A DNA stretch of 37,821 nucleotides from NCBI GenBank assembly GCA_017443595.1, contig JAFSYU010000024.1:1-37821 (forward strand), given 5' to 3'. Within the stretch, counting starts at the first letter, position 1, and each line of letters begins with the position of its first letter. The position numbers and the translations under genes were made by a program. The notes under the pieces were generated by a model that saw nothing but the letters and a program-made list of their open reading frames with translations, was not told the origin of the DNA and made no database searches. Shown one piece after another: positions 24,653 to 33,760 of this stretch. This DNA comes from Clostridia bacterium (lineage in GTDB: Bacteria; Bacillota; Clostridia; Oscillospirales; CAG-272).

Positions 24653-25070
24653 AAGAGTTAAATACAGACGCGTTCACAGAGGCAGAATGAAAGGCAAGGC
24701 CATGAGAGGCAATACCGTTACTTACGGTACCTACGGTCTTGAAGCTCTTGAACCCGCCTGGATCACAAGCAACCAGATAGAGGCAGCCCGTATAGCGATG
24801 ACCCGTTATATAAAGAGAGGCGGTCAGGTCTGGATAAAGATATTCCCCGATAAGCCCGTAACCGAGAAACCGGCTGAGACCCGTATGGGTTCCGGTAAAG
24901 GTTCTCCCGAATACTGGGTAGCCGTTGTCAAACCCGGCAGAATAATGTTCGAGATGGACGGCGTTACGGAGGATATCGCACGTGAGGCTATGAGACTTGC
25001 TTCTCACAAGCTCCCGATCAAGACAAGGTTCGTCAAAAAAGAAACTGAAGTAAAGGCAGAGGAGGAATAA
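24639..25070 (+). CDS. rplP: Ribosomal protein L16
   Basis: 143 residues, start ATG 24639 overlapping rpsC, AGGAGG upstream. [21 protein letters not shown], then TKGGQVWIK-like [42 protein letters not shown]16 sits near the A-site tRNA and 5S rRNA. Usual length. Confidence 0.98.
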   Translation: MLMPKRVKYRRVHRGRMKGKAMRGNTVTYGTYGLEALEPAWITSNQIEAARIAMTRYIKRGGQVWIKIFPDKPVTEKPAETRMGSGKGSPEYWVAVVKPGRIMFEMDGVTEDIAREAMRLASHKLPIKTRFVKKETEVKAEEE

Positions 25071-25074
25071 GCTC

Positions 25075-25263
25075 ATGAAAGCAGAAGAACTGAGAAAGTT
25101 ATCTTCGGAAGATCTGAATAAAAAGCTGATAGAGCTCAAAGAAGAACTCTTCCGTCTCCGCTTCCAGCTTCAGATCAACCAACTCGACAACCCGAACAAA
25201 ATTCCCGAAACGAAGCGTAACATCGCCCGTGTTCTTACCGTTATGAACGAGAAGAACTCTTAA
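25075..25263 (+). CDS. rpmC: Ribosomal protein L29
   Basis: 62 residues, helical hairpin: [40 protein letters not shown]. Binds near the tunnel exit beside L23. Only four bases after rplP, with its ribosome site inside the rplP end. Confidence 0.97.
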   Translation: MKAEELRKLSSEDLNKKLIELKEELFRLRFQLQINQLDNPNKIPETKRNIARVLTVMNEKNS

Positions 25264-25283
25264 GGGAAGAGAGGAGATATGTC

Positions 25284-25544
25284 ATGAGTGAAGAAAGAAA
25301 TCTGAGAAAAAACAGAGTGGGCATTGTCGTCAGCGACAAGATGGATAAAACCGTCGTCATCGCTATCGAGGAGCACGTTAAGCACCAGAAATACGGCAAA
25401 GTCATTAAGCGCACGATCAGACTCAAAGTCCATGATGAGAACAATGAATGCGGCGTAGGCGACAAGATACTCGTTGCCGAGACCAGACCGTTGTCCAAGG
25501 ACAAGAGATGGCGCATGGTAGAAATCATAGAAAAAGCTAAATAA
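25284..25544 (+). CDS. rpsQ: Ribosomal protein S17
   Basis: 86 residues. [20 protein letters not shown] and [20 protein letters not shown] identify this OB-fold protein that helps 16S rRNA folding. It is the last gene before a 107-base structured spacer, the equivalent of the S10/spc boundary. Confidence 0.97.
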   Translation: MSEERNLRKNRVGIVVSDKMDKTVVIAIEEHVKHQKYGKVIKRTIRLKVHDENNECGVGDKILVAETRPLSKDKRWRMVEIIEKAK

Positions 25545-25562
25545 GCAAAGTACGACGATTGC

Positions 25563-25609
25563 TTACGCGCGGGCGTCATAATAAAAATGGCGCTGTATGG
25601 TGCGCGTAA
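25563..25609 (+). promoter_or_regulatory. Structured spacer at the S10/spc boundary
   Basis: TTACGCGC (25563-25570) pairs exactly with GCGCGTAA (25602-25609); inside, CGTCAT pairs with ATGGCG (one GU) around an A-rich loop. It lies in the rpsQ-rplN gap. No T-run follows, so it is not a terminator; no clear -35/-10 pair was found. Confidence 0.5.
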
Positions 25610-25651
25610 CGCGAGTTGTGAGATGCAAATACGCTAAGGAGGATTCACACA

Positions 25652-26020
25652 ATGATTCAACAGCAATCACTGATGAAGGTGGCGGACAATACCGGCGCAA
25701 AAGAGTTAATGTGCATCCGTGTTCTGGGCGGTACGGGCAGAAGATATGCAAATATCGGAGACGTTGTAGTTGCTTCCGTTAAGAAAGCGGCTCCCAACGG
25801 TACCGTTAAGAAAGGTGAAGTCGTAAAGGCTGTCATCGTAAGATCAAGACACGGTCTCAAGCGCGCAGACGGTTCTACGATCAAATTTGACGAGAACGCC
25901 GCAGTCATCATAAAAGAAGATAAAACGCCGAGAGGCACCCGTATATTCGGTCCGGTAGCAAGAGAGCTTCGTGAGAAAGATTACCTCAAGATACTCTCCC
26001 TCGCTCCCGAGGTACTGTAA
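25652..26020 (+). CDS. rplN: Ribosomal protein L14
   Basis: 122 residues. [40 protein letters not shown] and the end [12 protein letters not shown]14 contacts 16S rRNA at an intersubunit bridge. AAGGAGG upstream. First gene of the classical spc block. Confidence 0.98.
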   Translation: MIQQQSLMKVADNTGAKELMCIRVLGGTGRRYANIGDVVVASVKKAAPNGTVKKGEVVKAVIVRSRHGLKRADGSTIKFDENAAVIIKEDKTPRGTRIFGPVARELREKDYLKILSLAPEVL

Positions 26021-26032
26021 GGAGGCATGACC

Positions 26033-26374
26033 ATGGAAAAGAAACTTCATATAAAGAAGGGTGACAAGGTCATCGTTATCTCCGGCGCAAGCAAGGGTGT
26101 TATAGGAAACGTTATAGAAGTCTCCGAAAAAGAGGGCAAAGTCCTCGTTGAGAAGGCTCACATGATCAGCAAGCACGTAAGACCCAGAAAACAGGGCGAG
26201 CAGGGCCAGATCGTTAACGTTGAAGGCGCTTTGTATGCCGATAAGGTAATGCTCTACTGCGATAAATGCGGCAAGGGCGTACGTTATACCACAAAGGTCG
26301 AGACCGAGGAAAAGAACGGCAAGACCGTAACCACAAAGACCCGCATCTGCAAAAAGTGCGGAGCAAAGCTGTAA
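26033..26374 (+). CDS. rplX: Ribosomal protein L24
   Basis: 113 residues from ATG 26033, 7 bases after GGAGG (26021-26025); the ATG at 26027 is one base after it and too close. KOW motif KKGDKVIVISGASKGVIGNV, then EKAHMISKHVRPRKQGEQGQI. The C-terminus is a zinc-ribbon type (CDKCG and CKKCG), longer than the E. coli form. L24 starts 50S assembly. Confidence 0.97.
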   Translation: MEKKLHIKKGDKVIVISGASKGVIGNVIEVSEKEGKVLVEKAHMISKHVRPRKQGEQGQIVNVEGALYADKVMLYCDKCGKGVRYTTKVETEEKNGKTVTTKTRICKKCGAKL

Positions 26375-26388
26375 GGAGGTAACGTCAA

Positions 26389-26931
26389 ATGTCAAGACTT
26401 AAAGACTTATATAAAAACGAAGTTGCTTCTCAGCTGATGAACAAATTCAACTACAAGAGCACGATGCAGATCCCGAAGCTGGATAAGATCGTGGTCAACG
26501 TAGGATGCGGCGACGCGAAGGACAACACAAAGGTCATTGATAACGTTATCGACGAGATAACCCAGATCACCGGTCAGAAGGCTGTCCCCACGTACGCAAA
26601 GAAATCCGTTGCTAACTTCAAGCTCCGTGAGGGCATGAAGATAGGCGTCAAAGTAACGCTGCGCGGCGAAACGATGTACGAATTCATGGACAGACTGTTC
26701 AACTTCGGTCTTCCCCGTGTTCGTGACTTCAAGGGTATCAACCCCAACGCTTTCGACGGCCGCGGAAACTATTCCCTGGGTCTTAAGGAACAGCTTATAT
26801 TCCCGGAAATAGAATACGACAAGATAGACAAGATCAGAGGTATGGACATAGTTTTCGTTACTACCGCCCAGACCGACGAAGAAGCAAAAGAGCTGCTCAC
26901 TCTTATGGGCGCTCCGTTTGCAAAACAGTAA
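26389..26931 (+). CDS. rplE: Ribosomal protein L5
   Basis: 180 residues. [57 protein letters not shown]5 holds 5S rRNA in the central protuberance. AAGGAGG upstream. Confidence 0.98.
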   Translation: MSRLKDLYKNEVASQLMNKFNYKSTMQIPKLDKIVVNVGCGDAKDNTKVIDNVIDEITQITGQKAVPTYAKKSVANFKLREGMKIGVKVTLRGETMYEFMDRLFNFGLPRVRDFKGINPNAFDGRGNYSLGLKEQLIFPEIEYDKIDKIRGMDIVFVTTAQTDEEAKELLTLMGAPFAKQ

Positions 26932-26946
26932 GGAGGATAAGCAGTT

Positions 26947-27132
26947 ATGGCAAAAACATCCATGAAGAACAAGCAGCAGAAGCGTCAGAAGTTCTCCACA
27001 CGTGAGTACAACAGATGCAAGATCTGCGGCCGTCCTCACGCTTATCTCCGTAAATACGGTATCTGCCGTATTTGCTTCCGCGAGCTTGCCTACAAGGGAC
27101 AGATCCCCGGCGTAAAGAAAGCAAGCTGGTAA
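26947..27132 (+). CDS. rpsN: Ribosomal protein S14, zinc-binding short type
   Basis: 61 residues, the short type Z form. CKICG and CRICF supply the four zinc cysteines; it ends in [12 protein letters not shown]. It acts in the 30S head next to S3 and S10. AAGGAGG upstream. Followed by an unusually long 132-base gap. Confidence 0.98.
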   Translation: MAKTSMKNKQQKRQKFSTREYNRCKICGRPHAYLRKYGICRICFRELAYKGQIPGVKKASW

Positions 27133-27168
27133 TAAGCAAGCCGATATTAAAATCAAACAAAAAACTCC

Positions 27169-27228
27169 GTCTTGTGACAGGAAGCAATAACTTAACCGGC
27201 GCAAGACAGGCCGCGCAAAGCCCGCGGC
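27169..27228 (+). promoter_or_regulatory. Structured spacer between rpsN and rpsH
   Basis: GTCTTGTG (27169-27176) pairs with CGCAAGAC (27200-27207, one GU), followed by hairpin GCCGCG/CGCGGC (27210-27215 / 27223-27228). There is no coding signal or T-run. S8, encoded next, is the spc-operon repressor in E. coli, so a regulatory site is conceivable but unproven. Confidence 0.4.
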
Positions 27229-27264
27229 AGCAAATAATAAATTGCCGAATGGAGGAGCAATAAA

Positions 27265-27663
27265 ATGCAAATGTCTGATGTTATAGCGGATATGCTCACA
27301 CGCATAAGAAACGCAAATAACGCAAAGCACGACACGGTCGACATTCCCGCGTCCAATATGAAAAAAGCCATTGCCGATATACTTGTCGATGAAGGCTATA
27401 TAAAGAATGTTCAGATAATAGAGGATAACAAGCAGGGCGTTATCAGAGTTACTCTTAAATACGGTCCCAACAAGAGCAAAATACTCCAGGGTCTGCGCAG
27501 AGTTTCCAAGCCCGGTCTTCGTATCTATGCAAACAGCAAGGATATGCCGAGAGTTATGAACGGCCTCGGTATCGCCATCGTCTCCACCTCAAAGGGTATC
27601 ATGACCGATAAACAGGCAAGAGCCCTCAACATAGGCGGAGAGGTACTGTGCTTCGTATGGTAA
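27265..27663 (+). CDS. rpsH: Ribosomal protein S8
   Basis: 132 residues. [20 protein letters not shown], then the C-terminal [18 protein letters not shown] and [10 protein letters not shown]8 binds the central domain of 16S rRNA and can be a translational repressor of the spc operon. GGAGGAG upstream. Confidence 0.98.
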   Translation: MQMSDVIADMLTRIRNANNAKHDTVDIPASNMKKAIADILVDEGYIKNVQIIEDNKQGVIRVTLKYGPNKSKILQGLRRVSKPGLRIYANSKDMPRVMNGLGIAIVSTSKGIMTDKQARALNIGGEVLCFVW

Positions 27664-27675
27664 GGAGGTAACACA

Positions 27676-28215
27676 ATGTCAAGAATAGGCAGAATGCCCG
27701 TTATCATACCCGCCGGTGTAACGGTAGACATAGAAGAAAACAACAAAGTCACGGTAAAGGGCCCCAAGGGAACGCTCGTAAGCTGCCTCTGCCCGACCAT
27801 GACGCTTGAAAAAGACGGCAACGTTATCCACGTAAAACGTCCCGATGACGAAAAAGAGAACAGAGCGCTCCACGGTCTTACCCGTGCGCTGCTTGAAAAC
27901 ATGGTCGTCGGCGTGACCAACGGTTACTCCAAAACGCTTGAGATAGTCGGTGTCGGCTACAGAGCGCAGAAAACCGGAAAAACGCTTGATCTCACACTCG
28001 GTCACTCACATCCCGTTAAATTTGAGGAAACCGATACTATCAAATTTGAGGTGCCGAACCCCAACACGATAGTCGTTTCCGGTATAAGCAAACAGGAAGT
28101 CGGTCAGGTGGCTGCGGAGATCAGGGCTAAACGTCCTCCGGAACCCTATCACGGCAAAGGCGTCAAGTATTCGGATGAAAAGATCCGCAGAAAGACACCG
28201 AAGACCGGTAAGTAA
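27676..28215 (+). CDS. rplF: Ribosomal protein L6
   Basis: 179 residues. SRIGRMPVIIPAGVTVDIEE and the C-terminal AEIRAKRPPEPYHGKGVKYS, typical of L6 near the sarcin-ricin loop. AAGGAGG upstream, 12 bases after rpsH. Confidence 0.98.
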   Translation: MSRIGRMPVIIPAGVTVDIEENNKVTVKGPKGTLVSCLCPTMTLEKDGNVIHVKRPDDEKENRALHGLTRALLENMVVGVTNGYSKTLEIVGVGYRAQKTGKTLDLTLGHSHPVKFEETDTIKFEVPNPNTIVVSGISKQEVGQVAAEIRAKRPPEPYHGKGVKYSDEKIRRKTPKTGK

Positions 28216-28233
28216 TGAAAGGAGCGGACTGAA

Positions 28234-28593
28234 ATGGTATCGAGAAAAGACAGTAACCAGCAGCGTCTTAAAAGACGCAAAAGAGTCAGAGGCAAGATCA
28301 GCGGCACAGCCGAAAGACCCCGTCTCTGCGTATATCGTTCACTTGCCAACATCAGTGCACAGATCATTGATGATACAAACGGAACGACGCTCGTGTCCGC
28401 CTCAACTTATGAAGCCGGATTTCAGGGCAACGGCGGCAACAAGGCAGCCGCTAAAGAAGTGGGCAAGAAGCTTGCCGAAAGAGCAGCCAGAAAAGGTATC
28501 GTTGACGTCGTATTCGACAGAAGCGGTTACATCTATCACGGTCGTGTACAGGAACTTGCAGAGGGTGCCCGTGAGGGCGGCCTGAAGTTCTGA
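28234..28593 (+). CDS. rplR: Ribosomal protein L18
   Basis: 119 residues. [57 protein letters not shown]. Binds 5S rRNA with L5. AAAGGAG upstream. Confidence 0.98.
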   Translation: MVSRKDSNQQRLKRRKRVRGKISGTAERPRLCVYRSLANISAQIIDDTNGTTLVSASTYEAGFQGNGGNKAAAKEVGKKLAERAARKGIVDVVFDRSGYIYHGRVQELAEGAREGGLKF

Positions 28594-28603
28594 GGAGGGT
28601 AAT

Positions 28604-29110
28604 ATGGTACAACAGAAAATCAATCCCAATACACTTGAACTCCAGGAAAGGCTCGTCAAGATCAACCGCGTATCCAAGACCGTTAAAGGCGGACGTATCC
28701 AGAGATTCACCGCCATCATGGTAGTGGGCGACGGAAACGGTCACGTAGGCTACGGTCTGGGCAAGGCTGCTGAAGTTCCCGAGGCAATAAGAAAGAGCCT
28801 TGAGGATGCAAAGAAAAATATAATCAAAGTTTCCATGAACGGAACTACGATACCCCATCAGGTCATCGGTGAATACGGTGCGGGCAGAGTTTTACTGAAG
28901 CCGGCATCCGAAGGTACCGGAGTTATCGCGGGCGGCTACGTCAGAGCGGTCATAGACATGGTAGGTATCAAAGACATCAGAGCAAAGTGCCTGCGTTCCA
29001 ACAACCCGGGCAACGTTGTAAAAGCAACGTTTGAAGGTCTGAAGTCTCTTCGCACTATCGAAGAAGTTGCCGACATGAGAGGCAAAGAAGTTTCTCAGAT
29101 AAAGAAATAA
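28604..29110 (+). CDS. rpsE: Ribosomal protein S5
   Basis: 168 residues. [40 protein letters not shown], and [21 protein letters not shown]5 affects decoding accuracy. The loop preceding TVKGGR, where spectinomycin-resistance changes occur in other species, looks normal. Confidence 0.98.
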   Translation: MVQQKINPNTLELQERLVKINRVSKTVKGGRIQRFTAIMVVGDGNGHVGYGLGKAAEVPEAIRKSLEDAKKNIIKVSMNGTTIPHQVIGEYGAGRVLLKPASEGTGVIAGGYVRAVIDMVGIKDIRAKCLRSNNPGNVVKATFEGLKSLRTIEEVADMRGKEVSQIKK

Positions 29111-29124
29111 GGAGGACTTCGGAA

Positions 29125-29301
29125 ATGATTAAAGTTACACTCGTTAAGAGTCTTATCGGCTGCAAACCGAATCAGAAGGCGACCGCCGCCTCTCTCGGTC
29201 TGCGCAAGATCGGTGACAGTATCACCGCTGAAAAGACTGCTGTTTTAGACGGCAAGATTAACGTGATCTCACATCTCGTCAAAGTCGAATCGGCTGAGTG
29301 A
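29125..29301 (+). CDS. rpmD: Ribosomal protein L30
   Basis: 58 residues read directly from ATG 29125 (AAGGAGG upstream) to TGA 29299-29301. It begins MIKVTLVKSLIGCKPNQK and continues ASLGLRKIGD, a typical L30; small and non-essential in some bacteria. It lies in the expected slot between rpsE and rplO. Confidence 0.97.
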   Translation: MIKVTLVKSLIGCKPNQKATAASLGLRKIGDSITAEKTAVLDGKINVISHLVKVESAE

Positions 29302-29336
29302 TGGGACACAGATTTTGAGTAAAAGGAGGAAACACA

Positions 29337-29780
29337 ATGAAGCTCCATGAACTTTCTCCCGCAGAAGGCTCTGTAAAGGAAAGATTCCGCAAAGGCAGAG
29401 GCCCCGGCTCGGGAAACGGTAAAACGGCAGGCAAAGGTCACAAGGGACAGAATGCAAGATCCGGCGGCGGCGTTAGACCCGGATTTGAAGGCGGACAGTT
29501 CCCGCTTTACAGACGTCATCCCAAAAGAGGATTCAAAAACCACTTTGCAAAGCATTATGCCACAATTAACGTCGGCAGACTTGAAGCGTTTGAAAACGGT
29601 TCGGTCATTACACTTGAAGCTCTTATTGAAGCCGGTATCATAAAGAAGCCGTTTGACGGACTTAAGGTACTTGCAGGCGGAGAGCTGACAAAGAATTTAA
29701 CCGTTGAAGCGGCGATCTTCTCCGCGCAGGCGAAGGAAAAGATCGAGGCTGCCGGTGGAAAGGCCGAGGTCACTGAATAA
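29337..29780 (+). CDS. rplO: Ribosomal protein L15
   Basis: 147 residues. [20 protein letters not shown], a glycine/arginine-rich segment ([20 protein letters not shown]) and [19 protein letters not shown] late 50S assembly protein. Its stop shares a base with the secY start (TAATG). Confidence 0.98.
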   Translation: MKLHELSPAEGSVKERFRKGRGPGSGNGKTAGKGHKGQNARSGGGVRPGFEGGQFPLYRRHPKRGFKNHFAKHYATINVGRLEAFENGSVITLEALIEAGIIKKPFDGLKVLAGGELTKNLTVEAAIFSAQAKEKIEAAGGKAEVTE

Positions 29781-31201
29781 TGTTTAAAACAATGCGCGAT
29801 GCGTGGAACGTGCCGGATCTGAGAAAGAAAATACTCTTTACTCTCTTCATAATCGTTCTTTACCGCCTTGGCTCGGTCATACCGGTACCGTTCGCGTCAC
29901 CGGATATACTGCAGCAGGCTACGGCTTACGCAGGAAACTCGCTTTTGACTTACTTCACCTTCATAGCCGGTGAATCGTTCTCGCAGGCAACTCTGTTTGC
30001 GTTATCGATCTCTCCGTACATCACCGCATCCATAGTTGTCCAGCTGCTTTGCGTTGCTATACCGAAGTGGCAGGAATGGCAGAAGGAAGACGGTGAAGAA
30101 GGCAGAAGAAAGCTTGACAAGATCACCCGTTACATCACGGTCGGTCTGTCACTTATCACCGCTTTCGGTTACTATCAGTACCTGAAGGCGAACAACGCTA
30201 TAATCAACGTCACGCTTTTCTCCAACGCAACGCTCAATCAGTGGGCTGTGGCTATCGTTATGATAGCGTGCTACTGCGCAGGCGCGTGCCTGATCATGTG
30301 GCTCGGTGAAAAGATAGACAATTTCGGCATAGGAAACGGTATATCCATCATACTGTTTATCAATATCTTATCCGGTATTCCGAGAATGGTACAGACGTTC
30401 TACGTCAGAAACCTCCATCCCGAAAGCTACGGGCTTGAAGATGCCAAACCGATGGCTCTCTGGCTGTTCATATTGATAGCAGTCTTAATAGTTATCTTCT
30501 TCCTTGCGGCTATAACCTTTATCGTTCATATGACGGAGGCTGAGCGCAGGATCAAGGTATCGTACGCAAAACGCGTACAGGGAAGAAAAATGTACGGCGG
30601 TCAGGATTCGGATCTGCCTATCAAGCTGAATATGTCCGGCGTTATGCCTATCATATTCGCGCAGTCGATAGCGTCCATCCCTTCCACGATAGCTCTCGTG
30701 GCTCCCGGAACAGCTCCGGAAGGATTCTCCACCGGCACATACACCATAACCAAGTTTTCGGAATGGTGGTACGTCTTTACAAACAAGACGTTCTCATACA
30801 CCAGCCCGCTGTATATGGTGATATTCTTCGCGCTTATCATAGCGTTCGCATACTTCTATATAACCATATCGTTCGATCCTACTGAGATATCGAACAACCT
30901 GAAGAAGAACGGCGGCTTTGTGCTCGGACTTCGTCCCGGCGCCCCGACCGCGAACTTCATCAAGAGAGTTACGAACCGCATCACGCTTATCGGCGCACTG
31001 TTCTTAAGCGTAGTGGCGATCATCCCGCTGATAGTCAACGCTACGATGGGCAACTCGCTTGGTATAGTCGCATTCGGCGGTACTTCGATACTGATCCTTG
31101 TCGGTGTCGCTCTTGAGACCGTGCGTGAGCTTGAAGCTCAGCTTACCACTTATCGCCGTCCCGGTTCTTCCGGCGGCATATTCCGCGGTAAGAGGAAATA
31201 A
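29780..31201 (+). CDS. secY: Protein translocase subunit SecY
   Basis: 473 residues with about ten hydrophobic helices. FKTMRDAWNVPDLRKKILFT at the N-terminus, the plug region after VIPVPF, SISPYITASIVVQLL, cytoplasmic KRVQGRKMYGGQDSDLPIKL, and GLRPGAPTANFIKRVTNRIT near the C-terminus. It forms the protein-conducting channel with SecE and SecG and receives SecA or ribosomes. Somewhat longer than the ~430-residue Bacillus form, mainly in extracellular loops (TYTITKFSEWWYVFTNKTF region). Coupled to rplO. Confidence 0.98.
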   Translation: MFKTMRDAWNVPDLRKKILFTLFIIVLYRLGSVIPVPFASPDILQQATAYAGNSLLTYFTFIAGESFSQATLFALSISPYITASIVVQLLCVAIPKWQEWQKEDGEEGRRKLDKITRYITVGLSLITAFGYYQYLKANNAIINVTLFSNATLNQWAVAIVMIACYCAGACLIMWLGEKIDNFGIGNGISIILFINILSGIPRMVQTFYVRNLHPESYGLEDAKPMALWLFILIAVLIVIFFLAAITFIVHMTEAERRIKVSYAKRVQGRKMYGGQDSDLPIKLNMSGVMPIIFAQSIASIPSTIALVAPGTAPEGFSTGTYTITKFSEWWYVFTNKTFSYTSPLYMVIFFALIIAFAYFYITISFDPTEISNNLKKNGGFVLGLRPGAPTANFIKRVTNRITLIGALFLSVVAIIPLIVNATMGNSLGIVAFGGTSILILVGVALETVRELEAQLTTYRRPGSSGGIFRGKRK

Positions 31202-31212
31202 GGGGTCTACCC

Positions 31213-31857
31213 ATGAGAATAATTTTTCTCGGCGCACCCGGTGCGGGTAAAGGCACTCAGGCGGAGCTTATTTCCGCGCAGTACGGCATACCCGCGATAT
31301 CCACAGGCGCAATAATCAGAGAAGCGATAGCAAACGGTACCGATATGGGACTTGAAGCTAAAGCTTACACGGAAAAGGGAATGCTCGTTCCGGATGACGT
31401 CGTTATCGGCATCATCAAGGAACGGCTTGCCGCGGATGACTGCAAAAACGGTTTCATCTTAGACGGCTTCCCCAGGACCGTGACTCAGGCAGAAGCGCTT
31501 GATCGGATGGGCGTGGATATAGATCTTGTTATTTCAATAGAGGTATCCGACGATGATATCGTCAAGAGGATGAGCGGACGCCGCGTCTGCGGCAGCTGCG
31601 GCTCATCATACCACATTTTGTATAAGCCTTCAAAAAGCGGCGATCAGTGCGATAAATGCGGATCGGATCTCAGCATACGCGCGGACGACAAGCCCGAGGT
31701 AGTGCTCGACAGACTCACCGTATATCACAAAATGACTGAGCCGTTAAAGGACTTTTACAAGAGCAAAGGCAAATGCGTTGAAGTTCAGGGTCAGGAGATC
31801 TTAGACGATACGAGCGCACTTGTCAGAGAACAGATAGCGAAAGCTTTCGGCAGATAA
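31213..31857 (+). CDS. adk: Adenylate kinase, zinc-LID type
   Basis: 214 residues. P-loop GAPGAGKGTQ (residues 7-16), AMP-binding ISTGAIIRE, DGFPRT, and a LID with a four-cysteine zinc site (CGSCG ... CDKCG), typical of Gram-positive long-form enzymes. Catalyses ATP + AMP = 2 ADP. The usual position between secY and map. Confidence 0.98.
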   Translation: MRIIFLGAPGAGKGTQAELISAQYGIPAISTGAIIREAIANGTDMGLEAKAYTEKGMLVPDDVVIGIIKERLAADDCKNGFILDGFPRTVTQAEALDRMGVDIDLVISIEVSDDDIVKRMSGRRVCGSCGSSYHILYKPSKSGDQCDKCGSDLSIRADDKPEVVLDRLTVYHKMTEPLKDFYKSKGKCVEVQGQEILDDTSALVREQIAKAFGR

Positions 31858-31860
31858 TAT

Positions 31861-32610
31861 ATGATACAAATCAAAGGTGAAAAAGCTATAGCTGCGATGC
31901 GTATAGCCGGAAGGATAACCGGCGAGGCGATATATCTCGGCGGCGAAGCCGTGAAGGACGGCGTCAGCACCAAACATATTGACGAAATTATCCGTCATCA
32001 TATTGAAAAGTGCGGTGCGGTGCCTTCCTTCTTAGGCTACGGCGGATTTCCGGGAAGCGCCTGTATAAGCATCAACGACGAGGTGATACACGGTATCCCG
32101 TCAAAGAACAGGATAATCAAAGACGGAGATATCGTAAGTATAGACGTCGGAGCTTGTTATCGCGGCTATCACGGCGACAGCTGCTGTACGTTTGCTTGCG
32201 GCAACGTGAGTGAAAAGGCTAAACGCCTTATGGAAGCGACCGAAAAAGCGTTTTATCTCGGAGCGGCGCAAGCCGTGGCGGGAAACCGGCTCGGAGATAT
32301 AGGCTCGGCGATCCAGGAATACGTTGAAGGTCTCGGATACGGTGTGGTCCGTCAGTACGTCGGTCACGGCGTGGGACACGAACTTCACGAAGATCCGGAG
32401 GTGCCGAATTTCGGCAGGGCAGGACACGGCATAAGGCTGTATAAGAATATGACTATAGCCATAGAGCCGATGATAACCGAAGGGGGATACGACGTAAAAG
32501 TCGGACCCGACGGTTGGCTGGTAACGACCAGAGACGGCAGCCTTGCAAGTCACTATGAGCACACGGTGCTCGTGACGGAAGGCGAGCCGGAGCTGCTTAC
32601 AAAGATTTAA
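31861..32610 (+). CDS. map: Type I methionine aminopeptidase
   Basis: 249 residues. MIQIKGEKAIAAMRIAGRIT is the normal family start. Metal ligands are visible: the two Asp in SIDVGACYRGYHGDSC, His in VGHGVGHELHEDP, Glu in IEPMITEGG, and Glu in HYEHTVLVTE. It removes initiator methionine from new proteins. It begins three bases after adk with no evident ribosome site, so translation is probably coupled to adk. Confidence 0.97.
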   Translation: MIQIKGEKAIAAMRIAGRITGEAIYLGGEAVKDGVSTKHIDEIIRHHIEKCGAVPSFLGYGGFPGSACISINDEVIHGIPSKNRIIKDGDIVSIDVGACYRGYHGDSCCTFACGNVSEKAKRLMEATEKAFYLGAAQAVAGNRLGDIGSAIQEYVEGLGYGVVRQYVGHGVGHELHEDPEVPNFGRAGHGIRLYKNMTIAIEPMITEGGYDVKVGPDGWLVTTRDGSLASHYEHTVLVTEGEPELLTKI

Positions 32611-32619
32611 GGGTACGGT

Positions 32620-32943
32620 ATGAAGATCTGGCGACCGTTGAAAGCGATCTTTTCCAAGGGAAAGACGCGATCAAAGGATGAAGAAACGCTGATCGGGCGC
32701 ATAGCCCAGTCGGTATCCGGCAGAGACAAGGGAACGGTCTACGTGATAACCGGTCAGCAGGACGGAATAAACGTTTTGGTCTGCGACGGAAAAAAACGTA
32801 CGGTTTCCCGGCCCAAACGCAAGAATATACGGCACCTGCTCATATCCGAAGAAAAAGTCCCGGACGGATATATCGGCAAGGGACAGATAAACGCGGACGA
32901 TATGCAGATATCCGCGTTTATAGAGCAGAAGACCGATATATAA
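32620..32943 (+). CDS. KOW-domain RNA-binding protein
   Basis: 107 residues. After a basic N-terminus, a KOW/SH3-like motif reads IGRIAQSVSGRDKGTVYVIT, followed by VCDGKKRTVSRPKRKNIRHL. Proteins of this type, related to archaeal/eukaryotic L14e-like KOW domains, sit between map and infA in many Firmicutes; they are presumed to bind rRNA, but a defined role is lacking. AAGGG upstream, 9 bases after map. Confidence 0.9.
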   Translation: MKIWRPLKAIFSKGKTRSKDEETLIGRIAQSVSGRDKGTVYVITGQQDGINVLVCDGKKRTVSRPKRKNIRHLLISEEKVPDGYIGKGQINADDMQISAFIEQKTDI

Positions 32944-32984
32944 GTTTCATATATAATCATCGTTACGAATAAGGAGGAACGATT

Positions 32985-33203
32985 TTGCCAAAAGACGATG
33001 TTGTCGAATTTGACGGTCAGGTCATAGAGGCTTTGCCCAACGCGACCTTCAAAGTAAGGTTGACAAACGGTCATGTAGTGACCGCAAGCATATCGGGCAG
33101 ACTCAGACTTAACAGTATCAAAGTTTTGGTAGGTGACAAGGTCCACGTGGAGGTTTCGATTTATGACCTCTCCAAAGGACGTATCACCTGGAGATCCAAA
33201 TGA
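32985..33203 (+). CDS. infA: Translation initiation factor IF-1
   Basis: 72 residues. The start is TTG at 32985 with AAGGAGG 7 bases upstream; no ATG alternative fits. OB-fold core VEFDGQVIEALPNATFKVRL, ISGRLRLNSIKVLVGDKV, YDLSKGRITW. IF-1 covers the A site during initiation. A TTG start on such a conserved gene may lower its expression. Confidence 0.97.
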   Translation: MPKDDVVEFDGQVIEALPNATFKVRLTNGHVVTASISGRLRLNSIKVLVGDKVHVEVSIYDLSKGRITWRSK

Positions 33204-33240
33204 GCATAAATCATAACTATGAAAGGACAGGTAACACAAA

Positions 33241-33354
33241 GTGAAAGTTAAACCTTCCGTTAAGAAGATCTGCGAAAAATGCAAGATCATCAAAAGAAAA
33301 GGCCGTGTAATGGTCATATGCGAAAACCCGAAGCATAAACAGAGACAGGGTTAA
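33241..33354 (+). CDS. rpmJ: Ribosomal protein L36, zinc form
   Basis: 37 residues read from GTG 33241 to TAA 33352-33354. [14 protein letters not shown], then [17 protein letters not shown] [13 protein letters not shown] supplies the C-C-C-H zinc ligands. The ribosome site AAAGGACAGG is weaker than its neighbours'. Normal position after infA. Confidence 0.96.
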   Translation: MKVKPSVKKICEKCKIIKRKGRVMVICENPKHKQRQG

Positions 33355-33375
33355 AAAACAGGAGGAACGGATTAA

Positions 33376-33744
33376 ATGGCACGTATAGCTGGTGTAGATA
33401 TACCCAACGCAAAAAGAGTTGAGATCGGACTTACCTATATATACGGTATAGGCAGGACCACGTCCAACAAAATACTTGCAAAAACCGGTATAAACCCCGA
33501 TACAAGATGCAAAGATCTTACAGAGGAAGATATTTCCAAGCTCCGTGAAGAGATCGAAAACCATCATCAGGTGGAAGGCGATCTGCGCCGTGAAGTAGCT
33601 CTCAACATTAAGAGACTTACAGAAATAGGCTGCTACAGGGGCATCAGACACAGAAAAGGTCTGCCTGTAAGAGGTCAAAGGACCAAAACAAACGCAAGAA
33701 CGAGAAAAGGCCGCGCCAAAACGGTTGCGAACAAGAAGAAGTAA
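33376..33744 (+). CDS. rpsM: Ribosomal protein S13
   Basis: 122 residues. [33 protein letters not shown] and the C-terminal [24 protein letters not shown] text ([20 protein letters not shown]). It contacts S19 and tRNA in the 30S head. AGGAGG upstream. Confidence 0.98.
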   Translation: MARIAGVDIPNAKRVEIGLTYIYGIGRTTSNKILAKTGINPDTRCKDLTEEDISKLREEIENHHQVEGDLRREVALNIKRLTEIGCYRGIRHRKGLPVRGQRTKTNARTRKGRAKTVANKKK

Positions 33745-33760
33745 GGAGTGGAATGCAAGC

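Noticed and set aside
26407..27330. 307-residue minus-strand ORF across rplE-rpsN-rpsH
   Set aside because: Shadow of three highly conserved ribosomal genes; composition is of antisense type.
33725..33760. Longer start for S11
   Set aside because: The 12 extra residues overlap rpsM and do not match the usual S11 N-terminus MAK-basic pattern that begins at 33761.
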